This document shows, in pieces, positions 1-5,103 of a stretch of DNA of 5,103 bases. The notes under the pieces are model-generated. The model was not told the origin of the DNA. It was given only the letters and a program-made list of their open reading frames with translations, and searched no databases. The position numbers were made by a program, and so were the translations under genes. The stretch comes from Planctomycetaceae bacterium. GTDB taxonomy: Bacteria; Planctomycetota; Planctomycetia; Pirellulales; Thermoguttaceae. The DNA lies in assembly GCA_031276415.1 (NCBI GenBank), contig JAISNF010000014.1:1-5103 (forward strand), read 5' to 3'. Position 1 is the first letter of the stretch; each line of letters opens with the position of its first letter.

Positions 1-2743
1 CAGCCTCACCGGAAACAGCCGACGGATTCAACGCAAGATTTCGGTAAATGTTTTCCGTGCCGCTTTGTTTGCCGACAATAGGCAAGTTTTTTCGCGATAC
101 AAACCAATTTTCAATAAATTTCTTCTTGAAATTCAAACCGCCCGATTCAAATTGAGTAAAATGTTCCGGCTTCGGAAGTTCCAATTCGCCATTGCGCCAC
201 GAAACAAATTTGGCAACATTTTCCTGTTCGATTTCCGTCATGCGGTTTCGTTTTGCCAAATAATAGGCGAACTCCGCTTTTTGATTTTCATTCCAGTTAT
301 TCGCTTCCGTGTAAGAACCGCAAAACGGAACAAGCAGATCAATCCAAAGCGCAAGTTGACGGCGTTCAAGATCATTGAGTTGCACGTTTTTGTGATACGG
401 TTCCGTCTTGGGGTGTGATGCCGCATTTTCGCCAAACATTCTGAGCAGTTTGCTTTTGGGCGAACCGGCAAAATACGGCGGCAACATGGTCGGAACCGAT
501 TGAACATTCAACCAATGAACAATTTCATTGGGTAACCCGCGACGGGTTAAATTAACATACGATTCACTAAAACGGCGTCCTGCCGTATTGAAATTCGGTT
601 CGTTAAATTGATTTCCCAAAAGACTAAACGGCGTTTTATTGTTGCCGAGAAGTTTTGCGATTACTTCATTTTCAATACCGGTATTTTTTATTCCGGTATT
701 TTCAATTCCGGTATGACATTGAACGCAATGTTTATCGAGAATCGGCTGGATAATCCGTTCAAAACTGAACCCTGTTTCCGCCGAAACTCCGTTGAGCGGA
801 ACCGGTTTTCGCGGCGATTTCCGCAACGCCAATGTTCGCATAGTACCGCCGCGCGACAAAGGATTATTCCGTGTTGTTCCTTTTTCTTCGTGGCAACCGA
901 CACAAGAAAACATTTCAGCCGGTTGAAGTGTTGACCAACTTCGCATTGATTGAACAACTTCGCCGCGAGCGTCCAACAATTGAAAAAACACGGGCGTTCT
1001 TGCCGGAACTTCAAAATACGCCGAACCGTCCGCTTCAACCGGAACCGTTCCAAGAACACGTTTGACATCCCATGAACCGTTGTCAATAGAAATAGGTGTT
1101 GAACACATTGCTCCGCCGCCTTGACCATTATTGCGGTTTTTCAAAATTCCGGCTGGTCGAAACTCCAACGCAACAACTCGTAATTCCTTAACCGTTCCGC
1201 GTTCAACTCCTTCCAAACCGGGACCGAAATAAACATCCTGCACATAATACGAACCTGTTTGTGTTTCATAATCAACCGGAGTAGCCCGAAGCATTGGAGA
1301 TTGACGGGCTTGTAACGGAACCGGTTGACCGCAACTCACCGCCGGATCATAAGCCAACAATTCACGCCGTGAGTTGTCGATGTCCATGTAATACAGCCCA
1401 AACGGAATATCGTAATGATCTTTTTTCGGAAAACCATCCGGCGTGTACGAAACAATAAAATGATGTTCGTTAATTGCCAACGGATATTGAAACTGATCGC
1501 CGTCTTGACCGTAAGCGTCAATTTTATCGGCGTTTGTTTGACGCGGCGGCGCAATCAGCCGAACTCCCTGATTTTCTTGTGTTCCTTTGGCGCGGTCAAT
1601 CACAATAAGTTTACCGCGTTGATGCGTATGATGTCCGCTCGCAACCGCAACAACTTTATTGGAATCGGGAATACCGCGTGCATGAAGAATGGTTGTCGGA
1701 AACCACGAGTTGTTACCGTAATATTCGGTTTGACCGGTTCCGTCATAATTCATGACGAAAAGCGGTTGCGGGAAAATTTGCCCACGATCATTGTAATCCC
1801 AACGCGTGTAAATAACTCGTCCATCGCTTAAAACTTGCGGATAATTTGTGTGAACCTGATCAAAACTTATTCGCCGCAAAAATCGTCCGTCTTGATCGCA
1901 AAGATAAAGATTTGTAACATCCGTCCACCAGCAATCAACAATCTGCATACAACGTGTTGAACAAAACAAGATATTGCCGTCGGGCAAATAACACGGTTCC
2001 ACATCGGCAAAACCAAGTCCAAACGTTAATTGCCGAATCTTTTTCGTTTCGACTTCGTAATCGTAAAGATGATAGTCGTCATTGTCGTAACTGTTGCGCA
2101 TGGAGAAAACGATTTTACGACCGTCAAAGGAAACATTGGGATCGCGTAATGTTCCATTTTGCGGGGCTTCGACGAGCAGATCTTCTATAACGGAACCGTC
2201 CGGTTGAATTTGCAGGGACAATATTTTTCCGCCTAATAAATTACGATATTCGGGATATTGGGCATCGCTTGGGGCTTCGGTGTAGGCGTAATGAGAACCG
2301 CCGAGAACTTGATGTTTGGCGTAAACGATCACCGGATATTTTTCACGAACAATTTGTAATCGTTTTTGTCGGCGTTCCGTGCATGCTTTCAAATATAATT
2401 CTTTCCAATGCGGATGATTGCCGGGAGTTTTCGCATCTTGTAACTTTTTCAATTCATCCCGAAAAGGTTGGCTGTTGTTGCTGTTGCTGTTATTATTGTT
2501 ATTATCGAGTTCGGTCAAAACTTTTTCGATAATTTTGATTTCGAGGGTATTTCCTGTTGAATCGGTGAAACAACGGTTATTTGTTCCGGTGTTTTTTTCT
2601 TCTGTATCTTGAAGGATCCAATCCTGATGTAACCGTTCCTGAAAATCTTTCGGAACATAACGCTCTTGCGCCAAACCGGAAACAATATTACAAAACAAAT
2701 AAACAACAAAAAAACAACAACATAAAAAACTTGTTCGCATCAT
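1..2743 (-). CDS. HzsA-related secreted di-haem c-type protein (partial, C-terminus beyond window)
   Basis: An open frame of 914 codons runs without a stop to the left edge. It starts at two consecutive ATGs (2743 and 2740). Residues 1-25 form a Sec signal peptide with a Cys/Phe/Val-rich core and likely cleavage after GLA, so the product is exported. After an Asn-rich linker (81-90), residues about 135-480 have propeller-like repeats (DPNVSFDGRKIVFS, PCYLPDGNILFCS, YPQVLSDGRVIYTRWDYND) and a GHHTHQRGKL segment. A middle domain (about 495-620) ends in SWSTLQPAE and haem site C614-V-G-C-H618. A C-terminal domain has FERIIQPILD followed by C673-V-Q-C-H677, and LALWIDLLVPFCGSY at 797-811. This order matches the alpha subunit of hydrazine synthase (propeller, middle haem domain, C-terminal haem domain), and the wording matches the large HzsA-related family of ordinary planctomycetes, whose substrate is unknown. 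Hydrazine synthesis itself is unlikely, since there are no beta or gamma subunits here. The NLALNPSAVSGE segment at 902-913 may lead into a further domain outside the window. No clear Shine-Dalgarno is visible. Confidence 0.88.
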   Translation of the reverse strand, partial: MMRTSFLCCCFFVVYLFCNIVSGLAQERYVPKDFQERLHQDWILQDTEEKNTGTNNRCFTDSTGNTLEIKIIEKVLTELDNNNNNSNSNNSQPFRDELKKLQDAKTPGNHPHWKELYLKACTERRQKRLQIVREKYPVIVYAKHQVLGGSHYAYTEAPSDAQYPEYRNLLGGKILSLQIQPDGSVIEDLLVEAPQNGTLRDPNVSFDGRKIVFSMRNSYDNDDYHLYDYEVETKKIRQLTFGLGFADVEPCYLPDGNILFCSTRCMQIVDCWWTDVTNLYLCDQDGRFLRRISFDQVHTNYPQVLSDGRVIYTRWDYNDRGQIFPQPLFVMNYDGTGQTEYYGNNSWFPTTILHARGIPDSNKVVAVASGHHTHQRGKLIVIDRAKGTQENQGVRLIAPPRQTNADKIDAYGQDGDQFQYPLAINEHHFIVSYTPDGFPKKDHYDIPFGLYYMDIDNSRRELLAYDPAVSCGQPVPLQARQSPMLRATPVDYETQTGSYYVQDVYFGPGLEGVERGTVKELRVVALEFRPAGILKNRNNGQGGGAMCSTPISIDNGSWDVKRVLGTVPVEADGSAYFEVPARTPVFFQLLDARGEVVQSMRSWSTLQPAEMFSCVGCHEEKGTTRNNPLSRGGTMRTLALRKSPRKPVPLNGVSAETGFSFERIIQPILDKHCVQCHTGIENTGIKNTGIENEVIAKLLGNNKTPFSLLGNQFNEPNFNTAGRRFSESYVNLTRRGLPNEIVHWLNVQSVPTMLPPYFAGSPKSKLLRMFGENAASHPKTEPYHKNVQLNDLERRQLALWIDLLVPFCGSYTEANNWNENQKAEFAYYLAKRNRMTEIEQENVAKFVSWRNGELELPKPEHFTQFESGGLNFKKKFIENWFVSRKNLPIVGKQSGTENIYRNLALNPSAVSGEA
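671..715 (-). repeat. Three in-frame 15-base tandem repeats next to the second haem site
   Basis: Three 15-base units (671-685, 686-700, 701-715) lie head to tail inside the HzsA-related gene. They are near-identical and encode HTGIE, NTGIK and NTGIE (residues 677-691). The first translated unit begins with His677, the histidine of CVQCH. The unit at 671-685 contains a perfect 12-base palindrome (AATACCGGTATT, 674-685). Because the unit length is a multiple of three, the frame is kept. The likeliest origin is replication slippage lengthening a surface loop after the haem site. Confidence 0.8.
2474..2503 (-). repeat. AAC/AAT/AGC triplet tract encoding an Asn/Ser linker
   Basis: Ten consecutive codons of the form AAY or AGC encode residues 81-90 of the HzsA-related protein (five Asn, then Ser and Asn alternating, then Asn-Asn). 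The tract lies between the N-terminal segment after the signal peptide and the start of the propeller region, so it is probably a flexible linker. Mixed codons (AAT, AAC, AGC) suggest an old or slowly drifting microsatellite and not a pure, highly mutable one. Confidence 0.75.
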
Positions 2744-2837
2744 AGTCAATAAAAAATTAAAGGGTGAAATGTTGAGGACGGAATAAAGTACAACAACCGG
2801 TAAATGAACTATTACCAATTGAAATTTTCAAGTAAAT

Positions 2838-2866
2838 AACATATCGTATTGATTTATAAAATACAA
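2838..2866 (-). promoter_or_regulatory. Weak candidate promoter for the HzsA-related gene
   Basis: Read on the minus strand, TTGTAT (2861-2866) and TATGTT (2838-2843) are separated by 17 bases, about 95 bases upstream of the ATG at 2743. Both boxes match the sigma-70 consensus poorly (3/6 and 4/6), and the stretch is so AT-rich that such a match is expected by chance. A separate promoter for this gene is plausible because of the 275-base gap to the preceding gene, but this exact site is only a guess. The leader also holds a small stem (GGTAA 2799-2803 with TTACC 2812-2816). Confidence 0.15.
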
Positions 2867-2917
2867 TATAACCTTCAACGAAAAATACAAAACAATATTT
2901 ATAACAAAATCAATCAT

Positions 2918-2932
2918 ACCGGAAAATCCGGT
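2918..2932. other. Perfect 6-base-pair hairpin in the spacer
   Basis: ACCGGA and TCCGGT flank a three-base loop, making a perfect inverted repeat. On the plus strand it is followed by a T-rich stretch (TTTCGTTTTTATTT), which looks like an intrinsic terminator in that direction, although no plus-strand gene precedes it. On the minus strand it sits between the lipoprotein gene and the HzsA-related gene and is followed by only a loosely T-rich stretch. It could be a second weak terminator, an mRNA end-stabilising stem, or chance. Confidence 0.35.
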
Positions 2933-2971
2933 TTTCGTTTTTATTTGAATCATTATGTAACACAAATTTAG

Positions 2972-2995
2972 GCGACCCTTTTGCCGAAGAGTCGC
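2972..2995 (-). terminator. Possible terminator hairpin after the lipoprotein gene
   Basis: On the minus strand GCGACTC and GGGTCGC flank a 10-base loop, giving seven pairs of which one is a G-T wobble. That wobble pairs only in the minus-strand transcript, which favours use in that direction. The stem begins 23 bases past the lipoprotein stop codon, a normal position for a terminator. The following bases (CTAAATTTGTG) lack a proper T run, so it may act weakly or mainly protect the 3' end of the message. Confidence 0.4.
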
Positions 2996-3018
2996 GTCGG
3001 TTACCTTTATTGATTTTT

Positions 3019-3474
3019 TTATTTGTCGCCGTTTTTTGTTAACGGTAAATCAATTTTGTTTTTACCTTTGGTAACAGTTGCTTTGAGCGGAGACGTTTTG
3101 GCGTTGAGATAATTTTTGTGCAAAATTGGTGTTTGTACGGCGGTTTCTGTTGACGGCTCGTTGGGATAATGTGACGGAGTTTTGACCATTTTGATCTCGA
3201 CCTTATTAACCGTAACAATATAATCGCCCGTAACTGCTCCTTTTTGCGGTTCACCACCGACTGCGGTTAATTGGTAAATTCCTTCCGTGTTTGAATAACC
3301 GGATGCAGCAACACCATCAGCCTTAACAGGGATAAATGTTACAAGAGCATCGTCAATCGGTACTCCGTCAAGTGTAACAACTCCCTGAACATGTTCCGTC
3401 GGCAAATACGAAACTTTAGGACTACAACCAGCAACAAATACAATAACACAAAACAAAATCATGTATTTTTTCAT
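3019..3474 (-). CDS. Small lipoprotein with carboxypeptidase-regulatory / transthyretin-like domain
   Basis: This gene encodes 151 residues. The N-terminus MKKYMILFCV has a short positive start and a hydrophobic core, and ends in a lipobox VAG-Cys17, so the protein should be lipid-anchored and exported. Residues about 29-95 match the small beta-sandwich seen in planctomycete carboxypeptidase-regulatory-like proteins: VQGVVTLDGVPIDDALVTFI, then GYSNTEGIYQLT and KGAVTGDYIVTVNK. The tail NYLNAKTSPLKATVTKGKNK (121-140) is also typical. The frame is open upstream to an ATG at 3552, but that start would put 26 extra residues before the signal and destroy the lipobox layout, so the ATG at 3474 is preferred; an ATG at 3462 is possible. 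No clear ribosome-binding site is visible. It follows the DUF1559 gene by 90 bases, a pairing common in planctomycetes, which suggests a shared envelope role. The exact function is unknown. Confidence 0.87.
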   Translation of the reverse strand: MKKYMILFCVIVFVAGCSPKVSYLPTEHVQGVVTLDGVPIDDALVTFIPVKADGVAASGYSNTEGIYQLTAVGGEPQKGAVTGDYIVTVNKVEIKMVKTPSHYPNEPSTETAVQTPILHKNYLNAKTSPLKATVTKGKNKIDLPLTKNGDK

Positions 3475-3564
3475 AAAAATTAAAAAGGTTAGCAAAGTTA
3501 ATAATATTACAAAATCGGACAACAATGATCTGTTCTCCGGTTTCCGGTACAAATAAGTTTATTG

Positions 3565-4659
3565 TTACGGAGGCGAAACGGATTCACTACCGTTACGGCT
3601 GCCAAGCGATCCCCAAATTCCGTAATAGGAATTGGCGCGAATCGGTACCGAAGGAGGATTCGACCCGTTTCCTCCTTCGGTTATCGTACTAAATGGAGTA
3701 TCGTTTAGATTTCCGCAATCAATTGTTTCGGAAAAAAATTTGACCGCTCCATCACACATTGCAACATTAACTCCGCCGGGATGATAACTTGTTGCCGAAG
3801 CAATGATTCCGTTGTTTTCATAATTTGTACCGGTTGTACATGAAGGACTATTGGGCGGAAGAACAACGAAAAACTGTGCGTATGTTTGTGAAGAGCCGCC
3901 CCAACGGCATCCAACCGCCCGATCTGGATAATTTTCTGTACCTTTTTTCGCAGGGTCAAATTCTTTGCCATTGATCGCAACCGCTTTACAATTTTGCGGC
4001 GCACCATAAGTAACGTTAATGGCGATATTTCCACGAATATCGTTACCGTTAACATTGGAACCAACCGCCGCTTCAGAGAGACCGATGGTGTTACTTGTTC
4101 CGTCTTTAATATCCTTCGTTTTACATTCCAACCGGTCACCAGGAGCAAAGGGACCGCGAGCAGCATGGAAGGAATCCCAGTTGACCCACAGGTCACCGGC
4201 ATTGCAACGATAATTGTTTTTTCCCAAACCGAGGAATCCGGTTCCAGTCTCCGATGGACAAACAACTTCGGAAAGTTGCGTTGTGAACGGGGACGGATTG
4301 CCAAGAGCATCATTCGCTGTCTCCCATGGCCATCTCGCTGAACCGACAGGATCATTGAAACACGCAGCACGGACACGGTCATACAATGCTGTTTGCTCTA
4401 TAAAGGGAAGCAATGCATTGATATAACCATCATATTGCCGCTTATTTAGCAGTTGCGGGCGGCTTGCTGCCGGAAACGTTCCGGTAACATCGTGTTTGTT
4501 GTGACAGGCAAGCATCAATTGCTTGATTTTGTTGGTACACTGCATTCGCCTTGCCGCTTCTCGTGCTGCTTGAACCGCGGGAAGTAACAATGCAATAAGA
4601 ACTCCGATAATCGCAATAACAACAAGGAGTTCAACAAGAGTAAAGGCATTCTTTTTCAT
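3565..4659 (-). CDS. DUF1559 prepilin-like protein with H-X9-DG motif (complete)
   Basis: This is a complete 364-residue member of the planctomycete DUF1559 (SBP_bac_10) family. The N-terminus is a type IV pilin-like segment: KKNA, then FTLVELLVVIAIIGVLIALL, with the conserved Glu at +5 if the prepilin peptidase cuts between Ala5 and Phe6. Ala at -1 replaces the usual Gly. It continues into the standard QAAREAARRMQC helix (30-41). Further family marks are KIKQLMLACHNKHD (44-57), CPSE (134-137), IKDGTSNTIGLSE (184-196) and His293 followed nine residues later by Asp303-Gly304 (the H-X9-DG motif). The length is normal. The protein is expected in the inner membrane or a pseudopilin-like surface assembly; the family's function is not established. 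A paralogue lies 86 bases upstream and a lipoprotein gene 90 bases downstream on the same strand. The start is supported by a good ribosome-binding site. Confidence 0.97.
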   Translation of the reverse strand: MKKNAFTLVELLVVIAIIGVLIALLLPAVQAAREAARRMQCTNKIKQLMLACHNKHDVTGTFPAASRPQLLNKRQYDGYINALLPFIEQTALYDRVRAACFNDPVGSARWPWETANDALGNPSPFTTQLSEVVCPSETGTGFLGLGKNNYRCNAGDLWVNWDSFHAARGPFAPGDRLECKTKDIKDGTSNTIGLSEAAVGSNVNGNDIRGNIAINVTYGAPQNCKAVAINGKEFDPAKKGTENYPDRAVGCRWGGSSQTYAQFFVVLPPNSPSCTTGTNYENNGIIASATSYHPGGVNVAMCDGAVKFFSETIDCGNLNDTPFSTITEGGNGSNPPSVPIRANSYYGIWGSLGSRNGSESVSPP

Positions 4660-4665
4660 CTTGAT

Positions 4666-4673
4666 TTTCCTTT
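4666..4673 (-). promoter_or_regulatory. Ribosome-binding site of the complete DUF1559 gene
   Basis: AAAGGAAA on the minus strand lies six bases before the ATG at 4659, a Shine-Dalgarno-like match at normal spacing. It is the only convincing one in the window; the lipoprotein and HzsA-related genes lack a comparable site, so this gene may be translated more strongly than its neighbours. Confidence 0.65.
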
Positions 4674-4745
4674 CATAAAAATGAAAAATTGTTTAAAAGG
4701 GATAACAATACGACATAAATTTGTACATTTTAACGAAACGATATA

Positions 4746-5103
4746 TTACGGCGAAGCAATTTCGCCGCCCCCGCGACTACCCATTGCTCCCCAAACACCG
4801 TAATAAGATTCACCGCCATAATTGACTGTTGGTGGAGTTACTTTATCACTGTGACCGCCTTGATTGATATCTGTATCAAACGGTGATTTTGTCAGGTCAC
4901 CGCAATTGACCGTTTCAGAAACAAAACGGACAGAACCATCAAATAATGATACGTTAACGCCGCCGGAATGATTACTACTGGCAGAAGCAATAACACCATT
5001 AGCTTCGTAATCTGATCCCGTTGTACACGAAGGGCTATTGGGCGGAAGTATCGTAAAAAATTGTGTATAGGTCTGTGAAGAACCACCCCAACGCGCACCA
5101 AAC
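4746..5103 (-). CDS. DUF1559 prepilin-like protein, C-terminal part (N-terminus beyond window)
   Basis: An open frame enters from the right edge and ends at TAA (4746-4748), giving the last 118 residues of a second DUF1559 protein. It aligns with the C-terminus of the downstream complete copy: RWGGSSQTY, LPPNSPSCTTG, a His followed nine residues later by Asp-Gly (NHSGGVNVSLFDG), SET and CG are shared, and about 49 of the first 70 alignable residues are identical by eye. After that the tails diverge (GGHSDKVTPP against GGNGSNPPSVP) before meeting again at SYYG and GSR near the end. The two genes are tandem paralogues from a duplication. The pilin-like N-terminus is expected beyond the window but cannot be seen. 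An 86-base gap to the next gene and shared strand are compatible with an operon. Confidence 0.95.
   Translation of the reverse strand, partial: FGARWGGSSQTYTQFFTILPPNSPSCTTGSDYEANGVIASASSNHSGGVNVSLFDGSVRFVSETVNCGDLTKSPFDTDINQGGHSDKVTPPTVNYGGESYYGVWGAMGSRGGGEIASP

Noticed and set aside
671..715. A CRISPR array or a REP-type intergenic element
   Set aside because: The units are 15 bases, contiguous with no spacers, and lie within a coding frame.
65..2612. Several plus-strand open frames of 64-138 codons
   Set aside because: They lie antisense to the continuous 914-codon minus-strand frame, are rich in Arg/Phe/Asn as expected of reverse-complement reading, and show no recognisable domain or ribosome-binding site.
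1..2743. Calling the gene a true hydrazine synthase alpha subunit (hzsA)
   Set aside because: Only family-level resemblance is visible, the tyrosine expected after the first haem motif is absent, and the neighbours are not anammox genes.
3475..3552. A longer lipoprotein start at 3552
   Set aside because: It adds 26 residues before a well-formed lipoprotein signal peptide, and the added part resembles translated spacer.
3994..4426. Plus-strand frames opposite the complete DUF1559 gene
   Set aside because: They are antisense shadows of a clear family member with full-length domain matches.
4660..4745. A small gene or promoter between the two DUF1559 genes
   Set aside because: No convincing frame or paired -35/-10 boxes were seen in this AT-rich 86-base gap; only the ribosome-binding site is supported.

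Overview
The window looks like a piece of a Planctomycetota genome, most likely a Pirellulales-type lineage and not an anammox bacterium. The evidence is the combination of two tandem DUF1559 prepilin-like proteins (H-X9-DG motif near the C-terminus), a small transthyretin-like lipoprotein of the type that often follows DUF1559 genes, and a large secreted multi-domain protein of the HzsA-related family with two haem c motifs. Base composition is moderate (below 50% GC by eye), which is low for the phylum, and the spacers are strongly AT-rich. All supported genes lie on the minus strand, so transcription runs from high to low coordinates. I see no plus-strand gene, tRNA, rRNA, mobile element or CRISPR array.

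In order of transcription: (1) 5103-4746, the C-terminal 118 residues of a DUF1559 protein that enters from beyond the right edge; (2) 4659-3565, a complete 364-residue DUF1559 protein with a type IV pilin-like N-terminus; (3) 3474-3019, a 151-residue lipoprotein with a carboxypeptidase-regulatory/transthyretin-like fold; (4) a 275-base AT-rich spacer with two short hairpins, one placed as a possible terminator; (5) 2743-1, a protein of at least 914 residues with a signal peptide, an Asn-rich linker, a six-bladed-propeller-like region, and a middle and a C-terminal domain each with one CXXCH haem site. Its C-terminus lies beyond the left edge.

Genes 1 to 3 form a plausible co-transcribed unit (gaps of 86 and 90 bases, same strand) encoding envelope or surface proteins: two paralogous pseudopilin-like proteins and a lipoprotein partner. 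Gene 5 probably has its own promoter. All four products are predicted to be exported. The molecular functions of the DUF1559 and non-anammox HzsA-related families are not established. The most notable points are the HzsA-type architecture outside a hydrazine synthase setting and an in-frame 15-base tandem repeat that begins on the haem-ligating histidine codon of the second CXXCH motif. I found nothing that clearly amounts to a new system.
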